DNA of 45,491 nucleotides from the NCBI GenBank assembly GCA_947626915.1, contig CANQUA010000019.1, positions 1 through 45,491 on the forward strand, given 5' to 3'. Origin of the DNA: an uncultured Lachnospiraceae bacterium. Lineage in GTDB: Bacteria > Bacillota > Clostridia > Lachnospirales > Lachnospiraceae. Each line of letters opens with the position of its first letter. Within the stretch, counting starts at the first letter, position 1. Positions 8,906-18,277 of the stretch are shown one piece after another. A program made the position numbers and the translations under genes. The notes under the pieces are model-generated. The model was not told the origin of the DNA. It searched no databases and worked only from the letters and a program-made list of their open reading frames with translations.

Positions 8906-10012
8906 ATGAACATCTCGATTGCAATCGCAGACACAGACAGAGATTACGTGAGCCGTCTTTCCGAAGTGCTCCAGCAGTATGATGAGCTGACGATCCATAT
9001 CTATACGAATGGTCAGAAGCTTCAGCAGGCTATTGACGATAGCCGCTTCGATGTGGTTTTATTTGATCCCGATATCTCGGATACGCGCCTGGCTTTCAGC
9101 AGCAAAGTCAAGCTGCCGGTCTGTCTCTACAGCGACGAGGCCCATAACGCCGGCCTCTATGCCGATCTTACTCAGGTCATAAAATATCAGAGAGTGAGCA
9201 ATATCTATAAAGAGGTTGTCAAAGAATATGCGGAAGTCGCCGGATATTCAGCTGATTTTGATATGTCCCAGAGTACGTTCATGCTGGCGGTGTATTCGCC
9301 GGTCGGCGGCTGCGGCAAGACGACGGTTGCCCTGGCGTTGGCCAGCGCCATTGCGGCCAAGGGCACGTCGGTGCTTTTCCTGAATATTGAGCAGCTGAGC
9401 AGTTCTTTCTGCGTGAATCCCCAGAAAGAGGCCGGCATCGTGTCCCTGGTGGAATTGGCGGAGATGGATCTGAACGGTGGCAGCATGGGGAAGAAAGAGA
9501 AGGGCGGAGATCCGAAAGAGAAGGAGCAGGTCAATTACGGCCTGAAGGTCAAAGGACTCTGGAAGCCGGGTATGGACGGCATGTATTATATTGAAGGCTT
9601 CGACCGGCTGGCCGATTACGATGCGACGACGGCAGAGGATATGTCTACGCTGTTAAGCAAGATCAAGCGCAGCGGCGTCTGCAGCGTGATCATTATCGAT
9701 ATGGGAAGCGGGCTGGACGCGATCGGAAAAGCGGTGCTGGCGGAAGCGGACCGCATTGCCGTCATAGAACGGGCCGGAGAACTGCCGGCGATGAAGATGA
9801 AGCTGTTCGCCCAGCAGGGAATCGTAAACGAGCATAAGAATAAAATGGTGCGGATCTATAATTTCGTGGAAAGCAATTCCAGATATGGGTCCGACCTGGA
9901 TGTGCCGCTGCTGGGAAGCATCCATAATTACGGAAATGCCCAGCTGGCATCCGTGATTCACTCGATCGGCAAGAACGGCGAGATTGCCGTCGATCAGATT
10001 ATGAAACGATAA
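8906..10012 (+). CDS. tadZ: TadZ/CpaE-like MinD-family ATPase of the Tad pilus
   Basis: TadZ proteins place the Tad machine at a cell pole or site. This 368-residue protein has the expected two parts: an N-terminal atypical receiver-like domain (ISIAIADTDRDYVSRL, then VVLFDPDISD) and a C-terminal ParA/MinD ATPase with the P-loop GGCGKTT at residues 134-140 and a VIIIDMGSGLD Walker B region. The lysine before the loop that marks the deviant Walker A is absent, as in many CpaE proteins. ATG 8906 is preferred because GGGGGAA is five bases upstream; ATG 8900, two codons earlier, is possible. The first 60 residues of the ATPase domain are followed by a Lys/Glu-rich loop (GKKEKGGDPKEKEQ). First gene of the operon. 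Confidence 0.85.
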   Translation: MNISIAIADTDRDYVSRLSEVLQQYDELTIHIYTNGQKLQQAIDDSRFDVVLFDPDISDTRLAFSSKVKLPVCLYSDEAHNAGLYADLTQVIKYQRVSNIYKEVVKEYAEVAGYSADFDMSQSTFMLAVYSPVGGCGKTTVALALASAIAAKGTSVLFLNIEQLSSSFCVNPQKEAGIVSLVELAEMDLNGGSMGKKEKGGDPKEKEQVNYGLKVKGLWKPGMDGMYYIEGFDRLADYDATTAEDMSTLLSKIKRSGVCSVIIIDMGSGLDAIGKAVLAEADRIAVIERAGELPAMKMKLFAQQGIVNEHKNKMVRIYNFVESNSRYGSDLDVPLLGSIHNYGNAQLASVIHSIGKNGEIAVDQIMKR

Positions 10013-10035
10013 AGGAAAGATCAGAGGGGACCGCC

Positions 10036-11334
10036 ATGGCAGAGAGCTATTTTATGAAAGAGGTCACGGAACTGAAGAAAGCGGTTCAGGAGGCCAGCCG
10101 GGTTCGGGACTATACCGATGAGGAGATCACGCAGCTGATCGATCAGAAGATCGCGGAGCGGATCGAATGGGCCCGCGTAAATAATACGGATATATACTGG
10201 TTCTACCAGAATATGTCCTTTAAGGATAAGAATACCTTAAAGTATACGGTTACGGAGTCCGTGGAAGGTCTGGGTATCCTGGGCAAGATCATTATGGATC
10301 CGGATATCACGGAGGTCATGATCAACGGATACGACCGGATCTTCGTGGAGAAAGCCGGCAAGCTGATGCGGATGGACGAACATTTCGAAAGTCCGGAGGA
10401 TCTGGTCCGTATCGTGCAGCGCTTTGTCAGCAGCATGGACCGTACCGTAGACGCCAGCAACCCGATCGTCGACGCCCGTCTGGAGGACGGCTCCCGTGTC
10501 CACGTCGTGTTCCCGCCGGTTGCGCTCGACGGCGCGACGGTGACGATCCGGCGCTTCTCGAAGACGCCGATGACCGTGGAAAAGCTGCTGGATTACAAAT
10601 CCATCACTCCTGAGGTGGCGGATTTCCTGGAAAAGGTAGTCCGGTCCCGGCACAACGTGTTCGTCTGCGGAGGTACCGGCAGCGGCAAGACGACTTTCCT
10701 GAATGCGATCTCCAACTTCATCCCGCCGTGGGAGCGCGTAATCACCATTGAGGACTCGGCGGAGCTGCAGATCAAAGGGATCCCCAACCTGGTGCGCATG
10801 GAGACGAAAAAGGCCAACTCGAAAGAGGCGACGGAGATTACGATCCGCGATCTGATCAAGGCGTCCCTGCGTATGAGACCGGACCGCATCGTTGTCGGCG
10901 AGGTCCGCGGCGAGGAGGCGCTGGATATGCTTCAGGCCATGAATACCGGCCATGACGGCAGCCTGTCCACTGGCCACGCCAACTCCGTGGAAGGTATGCT
11001 GAGCCGTCTGGAGACGATGGTCCTGACCGGAAGCGCGGATCTTCCGCTGGAAGCGATCCGGCAGCAGATCGGCGAGGCGGTGGATTACATCATCCATCTT
11101 TCCAGGCTCCGCGATTTCTCCAGGAAATGTATGGAGATCACGGAAGTGGTCGGATATAAAAACGGAAAGATCGAGCTGAACCCGATCTACAAATTCGAGG
11201 AGGACGAAACCTCCACCGTGAAGAAAGTATCGGGGCGGCTGCACCGGACGGAAAACAGGATCATAAACCAGGATAAGTTCATCCTGGCAGGAATCTACGA
11301 TTATCTGGAGGACAAAGATGGCGCAAGGCGGTAA
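10036..11334 (+). CDS. tadA: TadA/CpaF secretion ATPase
   Basis: The hexameric ATPase that powers pilin assembly and probably retraction. At 432 residues it has the CpaF layout: an N-terminal helical region, VMINGYDRIFVEKAGK, RIVQRFVSSMDR, Walker A GGTGSGKTT at residues 212-220, an Asp box around TIEDSAELQ, Walker B MRPDRIVVGEVRGEEALDMLQAMNTG, and the His box STGHANS. It begins 23 bases after tadZ, and its last codons overlap the start of tadB by 17 bases, which points to translational coupling. Confidence 0.95.
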   Translation: MAESYFMKEVTELKKAVQEASRVRDYTDEEITQLIDQKIAERIEWARVNNTDIYWFYQNMSFKDKNTLKYTVTESVEGLGILGKIIMDPDITEVMINGYDRIFVEKAGKLMRMDEHFESPEDLVRIVQRFVSSMDRTVDASNPIVDARLEDGSRVHVVFPPVALDGATVTIRRFSKTPMTVEKLLDYKSITPEVADFLEKVVRSRHNVFVCGGTGSGKTTFLNAISNFIPPWERVITIEDSAELQIKGIPNLVRMETKKANSKEATEITIRDLIKASLRMRPDRIVVGEVRGEEALDMLQAMNTGHDGSLSTGHANSVEGMLSRLETMVLTGSADLPLEAIRQQIGEAVDYIIHLSRLRDFSRKCMEITEVVGYKNGKIELNPIYKFEEDETSTVKKVSGRLHRTENRIINQDKFILAGIYDYLEDKDGARR

Positions 11335-12097
11335 AGAAAAAGTCAGGATCAAGTATTATGAAGACAATATGACGAAAACGCAGCATCTCATGGCCTATCT
11401 GGGGTTTTCGGCGGCGATCGGCGTGATTTTGTATATTTATTATCATCTTTGGATTGTGGCGATTGTCGGAGGTCTGCTGGTCGGGATCTTTCAGGAGAAG
11501 AATTATTCCAAATCCGTGATCCGCAAACGGCAGGCGCGTCTGAAACTGCAGTTTAAGGAGTTCCTTGAGATCGTTTCGATTTCAGTCAGCGGCGGCAGCG
11601 GCCGTTCGCTGGAAAACGCGATCGCGGATTCTCTCCGGGAGCTGAAAATGGTGTTTAACGCGGATGCGGATATCGTGCGGGAAGTGGCGCTGATCGTCAG
11701 CGATTACGAGCAGGCGGGCATTCCGATGGTGAAGGGATTTGAAGAGCTGGGCAAGAGGAGCGAGATCGACGATATCATGAGCTTTGCGACGATCTTCAAG
11801 ACGATCGAAGGCAAGACCAGCGATTTCGGCTACATCATCGCCCAGACCCGGGATATCATCAAGGACAAGGTGGAGATCACGATGGAGATCGAGACCAGTA
11901 TCACGTCCGCCAAGTCGGAGGCATATATGATGCTGGTGCTTCCGCTGGTACTGATCATCGTCATGTCGGCGATGGGAAGCGGTTTCCTGGATTCGCTGTT
12001 TACCACGTTTGTCGGCAGGGTTTCCGCTACGTTCGGCGTGGTCTGTACGTTTGCGTCCTATGTGATCGCAACCAGAGTGACGGAGATCGAAGTCTAA
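11318..12097 (+). CDS. tadB: TadB-like inner membrane platform protein
   Basis: A 259-residue polytopic protein with a T2SSF/GspF domain. Two membrane segments lie near residues 25-55 and a pair lies near the C-terminus (MLVLPLVLIIVMSAMGSG and a final hydrophobic helix). The cytoplasmic core contains LKLQFKEFLEIVSISVSGG, EQAGIPMVKGFEELGKR and FATIFKTIEGKTSDFG, typical of TadB. It forms the membrane platform on which the TadA ATPase acts, together with the next gene product. Confidence 0.9.
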   Translation: MAQGGKEKVRIKYYEDNMTKTQHLMAYLGFSAAIGVILYIYYHLWIVAIVGGLLVGIFQEKNYSKSVIRKRQARLKLQFKEFLEIVSISVSGGSGRSLENAIADSLRELKMVFNADADIVREVALIVSDYEQAGIPMVKGFEELGKRSEIDDIMSFATIFKTIEGKTSDFGYIIAQTRDIIKDKVEITMEIETSITSAKSEAYMMLVLPLVLIIVMSAMGSGFLDSLFTTFVGRVSATFGVVCTFASYVIATRVTEIEV

Positions 12098-12112
12098 AAG
12101 GAGGATGCGGCG

Positions 12113-13204
12113 ATGATTACAATAGTATTGATGGCGTTGATGACGGTTATGGCTGTGTTTTTCCTGGTCGAATCCGGCAAGGCAGGCAAAGGCGCGGCCG
12201 CAGAGGTGGTTATTTCCAGGGCCTGGAGCAATAAGTTCGGGAGGCAGGTGCTGGAAGAGAAGAAGGAAGCCTACATAGAGCAGTACAATAAATATCACAG
12301 GATCAAGGAAAAAAAGGCGCGGAACCAGTTGAAGGAATGGGATAAGCAGATCGCAGCTTACAAGAAGAATGAAGAGACCTACATGTCCGGAAAGAAATTT
12401 TCCGTTCTGGATCAGGTTACGCTTTTCGGCTATCAGCTGCTGGTGGATATCAAGCTGGACGGCGACAACAATCTGCTGCGTGCCCTGACCAACAGCTGCG
12501 AGCGCTCCGGTTATGTGGAACTGGAACGGACCCAGGAGACCAGCGGCAAGAAAAATTCCGCGATCTACGCTTACTATCTGCTGGCGTCTTTGTTCGCTTA
12601 TGTGTATATCGGCATTATGCTGGCCTGTTTTGCGGGCGTTGTCATGATCGCGGCGGACAATGCGGGCATGGGAGCCGTGATGGCGACGCTGGTCGCATTG
12701 GGAGGCCCGGCGCTGTACGGATATGTTCCGTATGATAATCTGCGCGCGAAGGCCGCGAAGCGTCAGGAGGAGATCGACCAGGGATTCCCCAATGCGATCT
12801 CCAAGATCACGCTTCTGAATATGGCGGGCATGAATATTACGAAAGCCATCGAGGAGACGGCCTACAGCGATGATTCTCTGATGTGCCGCGAGCTGCGGCT
12901 GGCGCTTAAGGAGATCGAGCGCGGCGCGACCGTGCAGTCGGCGATGACCCGGATGCAGTACCGCTGCGACAATAAATATCTGGATAAGATGGTCACGGTC
13001 GTGACGAAGAGCTATGTGTCCGGCAATACGAATCTGGACAGCGACCTGAAAGCGATCAACGACGAGTGCTGGCTGGATAAAAAGCACAATGCGAGGCGTA
13101 TGGGCGAAGCGGTGCAGAACAAACTGTTTGTGCCTACGATGCTGATGTTTGTCGGGATCCTGGTAGTGATTATCGTTCCTGCTATGTCCGGTTTTAATTT
13201 TTAA
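12113..13204 (+). CDS. tadC: TadC-like inner membrane platform protein
   Basis: A 363-residue second T2SSF-type platform protein. An N-terminal helix is followed by a charged cytoplasmic stretch (residues 30-110), two membrane helices at about 150-215, and a T2SSF core (FPNAISKITLLNMAGMN, YSDDSLMCRELRLALKEIERG). A final membrane helix is LFVPTMLMFVGILVVIIVPA. AAGGAGGATG lies just upstream of ATG 12113. It follows tadB by 15 bases, the usual tadABC order. Confidence 0.88.
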   Translation: MITIVLMALMTVMAVFFLVESGKAGKGAAAEVVISRAWSNKFGRQVLEEKKEAYIEQYNKYHRIKEKKARNQLKEWDKQIAAYKKNEETYMSGKKFSVLDQVTLFGYQLLVDIKLDGDNNLLRALTNSCERSGYVELERTQETSGKKNSAIYAYYLLASLFAYVYIGIMLACFAGVVMIAADNAGMGAVMATLVALGGPALYGYVPYDNLRAKAAKRQEEIDQGFPNAISKITLLNMAGMNITKAIEETAYSDDSLMCRELRLALKEIERGATVQSAMTRMQYRCDNKYLDKMVTVVTKSYVSGNTNLDSDLKAINDECWLDKKHNARRMGEAVQNKLFVPTMLMFVGILVVIIVPAMSGFNF

Positions 13205-13252
13205 GACTGGGGCAGGTTGGTAATAAAAATCTAAGAAGGAGGAGAAAAAGCG

Positions 13253-13489
13253 ATGGAACTGTTGGAGACCATGTGTATCTATGTGTCGCTCATGGCGATG
13301 AAGACCAGAGAAAGGGCAAAGAATTTTCTTGAATCGCAGTCCGGCGTGTCCAATGTGGTTGCTACGATCATCATCCTTTTGATTGTGGTTCTTCTCATTG
13401 GCGTGTTCTGGAACAGGCTTCAGGAGTGGCTCAAGGGCATTATGGATACCATTTTCGGCACTTCGTTTAATACGAGCGGATTGACGTGA
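13253..13489 (+). CDS. Flp1-type IVb pilin precursor
   Basis: A 78-residue prepilin, likely the main pilus subunit. A long 31-residue basic leader ends in QSG, followed by VSNVVATIIILLIVVLLIGVFW, the hydrophobic assembly helix, and a short tail. AAGGAGGAG upstream of ATG 13253 is the strongest ribosome site in the operon, fitting a highly made structural protein. The usual glutamate five residues after cleavage is missing: position +5 after Gly31 is Val36, while both TadE-like proteins here keep it. Its place after tadC and the TadV peptidase in the same operon support the call. Confidence 0.85.
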   Translation: MELLETMCIYVSLMAMKTRERAKNFLESQSGVSNVVATIIILLIVVLLIGVFWNRLQEWLKGIMDTIFGTSFNTSGLT

Positions 13490-13542
13490 TCCGAAAGCCG
13501 GAGCATTGAACCGTTAGATTTGGAACAGAGAGGGGCAGATAT

Positions 13543-14217
13543 ATGCAAGCAGAGAATAAACAATTCCAAAACCAAAAAGGAAGCGCGGAAGTGGAAGCGA
13601 TCTTTATTATGCCGATCGCTATCCTGAGCGTGCTGCTGCTTTTATATCTGGCCCTCTTTTTATTCCAGAGAGCGAATCTGCAGGCGGGGCTGGAGACGGC
13701 GCTCGTGTATTACAAAAATACGGTCACGGATACCTATGTGAAGCATAACAGCGACGTGACCTATGCGGGAGGGGACGGGAGCAGCATAGGAGCGGGGAAT
13801 TCCTATTCTGCGGGCGGACCGTTGTCTCCCTATCGGGGGATATTTGGGGATGGGAACAATATTGGCGACGCCTCAGCGTTTAAAAAATTTTTCCTGTCCG
13901 TCGCGGGAAATCAGTTGTTTGACGATGATCCGCAGGTAACGGTGGAATTTTCGAATTATGTTTATCTGAGACAGATCCATGTGACAGTGACGCAGAAAGT
14001 GGAAGCGCCGATCGATTTCAGTATTTTGGGAGTTGGAAACGAATATACGATATCCGCCTCGGCCCGCGTGGCCGTGGTCGATCACGATACGGTGATTCGT
14101 GATCTGGATTATGCGATAGATCTGCTGGAGGATACCAAGCTCGGGGAATGGGCGAGGAATTTTGCGGCAAAAGCAGGGGAAATTTACGGGAAAATAAAAG
14201 AAGTTCTTCATATGTAA
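13543..14217 (+). CDS. tadE: TadE-like pseudopilin
   Basis: A 224-residue minor pilin. The N-terminus has a prepilin site QKG/SAEVE (Gly13, Ser14, Glu18) and then the hydrophobic helix AIFIMPIAILSVLLLLYLAL, the TadE signature. The extracellular part contains a Gly/Ser-rich loop (residues 68-105), then beta-strand-like segments. SD GAGAGGGGC lies upstream of ATG 13543. TadE proteins are processed by the Tad peptidase and are needed for pilus assembly. Confidence 0.85.
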   Translation: MQAENKQFQNQKGSAEVEAIFIMPIAILSVLLLLYLALFLFQRANLQAGLETALVYYKNTVTDTYVKHNSDVTYAGGDGSSIGAGNSYSAGGPLSPYRGIFGDGNNIGDASAFKKFFLSVAGNQLFDDDPQVTVEFSNYVYLRQIHVTVTQKVEAPIDFSILGVGNEYTISASARVAVVDHDTVIRDLDYAIDLLEDTKLGEWARNFAAKAGEIYGKIKEVLHM

Positions 14218-14232
14218 AAACGAAAAGGGAGT

Positions 14233-16800
14233 ATGAAGATGAGCAGCTTGCTGAAAAAGAACGGAAAAAATGAAAAGAAGAAAAGAAAGTGGCACGGCAG
14301 CCACGGTATCATTACGGTGTTTGTGACGCTGATCATGGTGCCTGTGGTGGCGATCAACGGGATATTGGTCGACGCGGCCCGTATCAAGCTGTATAGTTCG
14401 CAGGCGGTCATGGCGGCGGACGCTTACGGGGACGCGGTGCTGAGCGAGTTTGATAATCTTCTGAAAGATCTCTACGGGCTTTTTTCGGTTACGCAGAATG
14501 AAGCGGGACTGAGCGCGCTGAAAACGTACGCGGATTACGCGGGGTATGCTTTCAATCCGAACGGAGACGGGAGCGGGAAGTTTTCGGGATTCATGCCGTA
14601 TAAAAACGCGGACGTGGATATCAGCTATACCAAAGTGGAGGGAGCCAGTCTGTCCAATAATAATGTCCTGATGACGCAGATCAGCGATTTCATGAAATAC
14701 CGCGTGATCGGAGAATTCGCGGAGGGCTTCGGACTGCTGGATGCGCTGAGCAGTATGGACCACATGGACGCGGACATGGATGCCATGGACGAGCGCACCG
14801 AGATCACAAAGAACAGTACGAAAGCGCTGGAGAAGATCAACGAGTATTATAAGATCCTGAAATCCATCAACGGATATCCGAGCTATATGCAGGCGAGGAA
14901 AAACGCGATCACTGCTTACGGCAATAAACTGACGGAGGTAGCGAGAAGCGCGGACTATAAAAAATACGTGAATTATCTGCAGCACAAAACGGAAATCGAC
15001 GCCGCGAGAGCGAAGCAGGAGCGCATCCGGAAGGCGGAGGAAGAAGCAAGAAGGAAACAGGAAGAAGCAGAAAAGAACAAGGATAAGGATGGCGGCAGTT
15101 CGACCCCTGCTGCTCCGTCGCCTCCGGCGGAGACGATGACGGAGGAAGAGCTGAGGCTGGTAGAACAGTATGTAGACGTCGAATCCTATAAAGGGCTTCT
15201 GCGGGCGACGTTCAGGAACTGCAAAGACGAAGCGGAGAGGCTGGACTCGGACCCGATCGACTTTGATAACGCAGGAAGTTTAATAGACGCTTTGGCGAGA
15301 AAGGCGGGAGAGCTGGACGGCGTTTTAAGCACGCTCCAGCAGCAGGTAGCGAACCTGAAAGCCAAGCTTCCGGGCTGCTCCGAAGAAGTGAAGAAAGGGC
15401 TTCAGGAAGAGATTGATACCCTGGAACAGCTCACAGAGATTGCCGATGATTTTAAAGACACCTGCGAGAGGATCAATGCCCATGATAATAAGGGCGCGAA
15501 CTCAAGCAACAAAACGGCGGTAAGGAATGCGACCACTCAGCTGAACGATGCGAGAGGAAATCTAATAGACGGCAATCTGGAGCCGCTGTCCTCTGCGGAC
15601 CAGGGATACTGGCCCCATTCGGTGGATCTGAGATGGTATAATTTCCAGGATGATAAAAAGCAGTTTTATGACGACCTGACGAGGCTGTGCGGAAACGGTT
15701 CGAGCGGCGACAAAAACGCCGGCGACGAAGACATTGAAAGCGCGGAAAACGCGCAGAAAGACGCGGAAAGAGAGGCGGGACTGGACCAGGACGAGCAGAC
15801 TTCAGCCAGAGATATTCCGAGCGGCATCGCGTCCCAGCTGCAGTCCAGCGGAAGTTCGGGAGACGTACCCAGCTGGGGCAGTTATTTTTCAAAGGGCCTT
15901 TCCTTTGACACATTGTCCCAGGCAGGAAGCCATATTCTGGATAAGTTCCTGGTGACTACTTACGATTTTGGGATGTTTTCCAGCCGTGTATCGGGGATCG
16001 CGCCGGAGGCGGACATGGACTCCGGTTCGAATACGGAAGAGGAATACGCGGATTACAGCCTTACCAAGATAAAGATGTCGAAGGACGTGAATTATCTTTA
16101 CGGCGCGGAACTGGAATATATCCTGGGGGGACATAACAGTTCAAAGTCGAACCTGAATAATACCAGGAATATCATCTGCGGCATCCGTATGACACTGAAC
16201 TTTGCGTCTTCCTATTCGATTAAAGAAGTAAACGATGCGATCAAGGCGATCGCGGATATTGCCGCGGCGGCCGCGACGGTGGCGGCGCCTGTAGTAAGGA
16301 TCGCGGTGAGCGGCGCTTTGCGCCTGGCCTTTGCGGGGATCGAGATGGCCGCGGACTGGACATCGCTTAAAAAGCGGGAGAACGTGGTGTTCTTCAAGCA
16401 GGAGCTGGATGATCTGGAATCGAAAGACCGAATCGCGAGCCTGCTCAAGGGGAGAGTGAATGCAGGTTCGGGAAAGAGCGACAGCTTCAGCCTCTCCTAT
16501 GAGGATTACCTGTATGTGCTGATCTGCTTGTTTATAAACGACAATACGCTGCTTTCGCGAACGTCGAACCTGATCACGCTCAATGTGAATCAGGCCCAGA
16601 ACAGCGGGGATACGCTGAGTTCGCTGAAGTTCAAGATGTCCGACACGGTAACGGCGGTGAAGAGCACCTGCAAGATCAAGGCGGATTTCGTGATTGTGCC
16701 GGAGAATATAGCGAAGCTGTTTTATGACGCGGATACGAACGCGCAGATCGAAGCGCTGGAAGACAATTACTACGGTTATTCCGTGATACGAGGCTATTAA
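14233..16800 (+). CDS. TadG-like DUF5702 protein with long coiled coil
   Basis: An 855-residue protein with one N-terminal membrane helix (GIITVFVTLIMVPVVAING followed by ILVDAARIKLYSS, the TadG-like start in which a hydrophobic helix runs into VDxxR). The large extracellular part includes helical, charged regions rich in Lys/Glu/Ala around residues 250-300, a Pro/Ser patch (SSTPAAPSPPAE), and an Ala-rich hydrophobic segment (IADIAAAAATVAAPVVRIAV) near 675-695. DUF5702 is the family I recognise. Its role is unproven; in Tad loci TadG-type proteins are thought to anchor or organise the pilus at the membrane. It follows tadE by 15 bases. Confidence 0.75.
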   Translation: MKMSSLLKKNGKNEKKKRKWHGSHGIITVFVTLIMVPVVAINGILVDAARIKLYSSQAVMAADAYGDAVLSEFDNLLKDLYGLFSVTQNEAGLSALKTYADYAGYAFNPNGDGSGKFSGFMPYKNADVDISYTKVEGASLSNNNVLMTQISDFMKYRVIGEFAEGFGLLDALSSMDHMDADMDAMDERTEITKNSTKALEKINEYYKILKSINGYPSYMQARKNAITAYGNKLTEVARSADYKKYVNYLQHKTEIDAARAKQERIRKAEEEARRKQEEAEKNKDKDGGSSTPAAPSPPAETMTEEELRLVEQYVDVESYKGLLRATFRNCKDEAERLDSDPIDFDNAGSLIDALARKAGELDGVLSTLQQQVANLKAKLPGCSEEVKKGLQEEIDTLEQLTEIADDFKDTCERINAHDNKGANSSNKTAVRNATTQLNDARGNLIDGNLEPLSSADQGYWPHSVDLRWYNFQDDKKQFYDDLTRLCGNGSSGDKNAGDEDIESAENAQKDAEREAGLDQDEQTSARDIPSGIASQLQSSGSSGDVPSWGSYFSKGLSFDTLSQAGSHILDKFLVTTYDFGMFSSRVSGIAPEADMDSGSNTEEEYADYSLTKIKMSKDVNYLYGAELEYILGGHNSSKSNLNNTRNIICGIRMTLNFASSYSIKEVNDAIKAIADIAAAAATVAAPVVRIAVSGALRLAFAGIEMAADWTSLKKRENVVFFKQELDDLESKDRIASLLKGRVNAGSGKSDSFSLSYEDYLYVLICLFINDNTLLSRTSNLITLNVNQAQNSGDTLSSLKFKMSDTVTAVKSTCKIKADFVIVPENIAKLFYDADTNAQIEALEDNYYGYSVIRGY

Positions 16801-16815
16801 AAAGGGGATGATGCA

Positions 16816-17619
16816 GTGAAAGCGGGAAAGAACCAGGAAGCAGGTATGCTTACGGTGGAGGCGGTGCTGAGTCTGGTGCCGTTCATCATCGTGATATTGG
16901 GAATCACTTCTTTCATTAATATATTTATGGTGCATAACAAGATCCAGTATGCGCTGTATGAAATGGGAAGCGAGCTGTCCGCCTATACGTACCCTTATCA
17001 GGCGCTGGGGCTGCGTTCTGCGGATCTGGGACTTAAGAAGGATATCGATACCCAGACAGAGCCGGTGGATAAGGCGATCCAGGAAGTGACGGATTTTATG
17101 GGGCAGCTGGAATCGTTCCAGAACAGCGCGGCTGGGATCAAGGCGGATCCGTACAATGGAGTGCAGAAAACCGTAGAAAACGGGCAACAGGTGATCGAGA
17201 AGGGCAAGCAGGTGGCGACTACCGGCCGGGAACTGCTGAGCGATCCGATGTCGATTCTCAGAGGCGTCATCTTTTTGGGAGTTGAGGCCGGAGAGAAGAG
17301 GGGAAAGACCTTTCTGCTGGAACTGATCTCCGGCGGGTTCGCAAATGTCTATCTGGACGCGAGCTTTGAGGAAAACCAGCCGCTGACCGCGGATGCGTAT
17401 CTGAGGCATTACGGTGTGAAGGACGGCGTGAACGGTCTGGATTTCTCGGAGAGCGAGCTGTTCAGCAGCGGCGATTACCGGATCATCGATTTTGTCGTGA
17501 AATATGATGTGGAAGTATATTTGTTTAAACTGTTTTTAAAGGACCCATGTATTCATGTGGTACAGAGATGTACGATACCGGCCTGGCTGGACGGCGACGG
17601 CGTCCATTATTCCAAATAA
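16816..17619 (+). CDS. Second TadE-like pseudopilin
   Basis: A 267-residue minor pilin-like protein with cleavage site EAG/MLTVE (Gly10, Met11, Glu15) and the helix AVLSLVPFIIVILGITSFI. GTG 16816 is used, with AAAGGGGAT seven bases upstream; an out-of-frame ATG pair nearby stops at once. The C-terminal half contains FVVKYDVEVYLFKLF and ends with CTIPAWLDGDG, where a WxGDG-like end resembles other TadE-type proteins. It lies between the DUF5702 gene and tadV. Confidence 0.8.
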   Translation: MKAGKNQEAGMLTVEAVLSLVPFIIVILGITSFINIFMVHNKIQYALYEMGSELSAYTYPYQALGLRSADLGLKKDIDTQTEPVDKAIQEVTDFMGQLESFQNSAAGIKADPYNGVQKTVENGQQVIEKGKQVATTGRELLSDPMSILRGVIFLGVEAGEKRGKTFLLELISGGFANVYLDASFEENQPLTADAYLRHYGVKDGVNGLDFSESELFSSGDYRIIDFVVKYDVEVYLFKLFLKDPCIHVVQRCTIPAWLDGDGVHYSK

Positions 17620-17632
17620 GGAGGATCAAACG

Positions 17633-18265
17633 ATGAGTACGCATTTGCCTCTGATCGTTGCTATGCTTCTATTGCCAGCTATTTACTTTTTCGGTTTGAT
17701 GCGGTTTGGCCCCGTTTTGCCGTTCCGTCATATTGGTGAAGAGATCTTAATAGGAATTGCGGAAGCCGCTTTGGTGAGTGTGTGGCGGAAAGAAGTTGTT
17801 CCGGATGGCAACTATATGATGTTTTGGCTGTTATTTGTGACATTGGCCGGAATGACGGTTCTCTACATGACTGATTCCAAGAATCAGACTGTTCCCAACG
17901 GTATGCTTTTGCTTATGCTGGCTGCTTTTGTGTGGATCGTCGGTTTTCAGGGTGTTCGGGATATGGATACCGTGGTGCGTGCTTTGCCGTCGATCGTGAT
18001 GGGCTTCTTGTTCTGCCTGATTTCTTTTGGCATGGGATATTTTTTCAGTCATGGGGGCATGGGGGCAGGAGATGTGAAGCTGGCGTTGGTCATGGGACTC
18101 ATGTTGACCGGAAAATACGTTGTTGGCACGGTTCTTTACGGTTGTATTATTGCAGCTGTTTACTCGATCATTCAGATGATCAGAAAAGAATTGACGCGAG
18201 AGGATAAGATCCCCTTTGTACCGTTTCTGTATGTAGGGTTGATTATCAAGTATTTCGTGGGATAG
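17633..18265 (+). CDS. tadV: TadV/CpaA-type prepilin peptidase
   Basis: A 210-residue A24-family aspartic membrane peptidase that cleaves Flp and TadE leaders. The two catalytic aspartates are visible: Asp81 in TDSKNQTVPNG and Asp146 in the GxGD motif GAGDVKL. It has about six membrane segments and no Cys-rich methyltransferase domain. ATG 17633 follows AAGGAGG by about eight bases; the longer in-frame form overlaps the previous gene. Note the separate Cys-containing half on the opposite strand at 22013-22483. Confidence 0.9.
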   Translation: MSTHLPLIVAMLLLPAIYFFGLMRFGPVLPFRHIGEEILIGIAEAALVSVWRKEVVPDGNYMMFWLLFVTLAGMTVLYMTDSKNQTVPNGMLLLMLAAFVWIVGFQGVRDMDTVVRALPSIVMGFLFCLISFGMGYFFSHGGMGAGDVKLALVMGLMLTGKYVVGTVLYGCIIAAVYSIIQMIRKELTREDKIPFVPFLYVGLIIKYFVG

Positions 18266-18277
18266 GGGAGTTGAATT

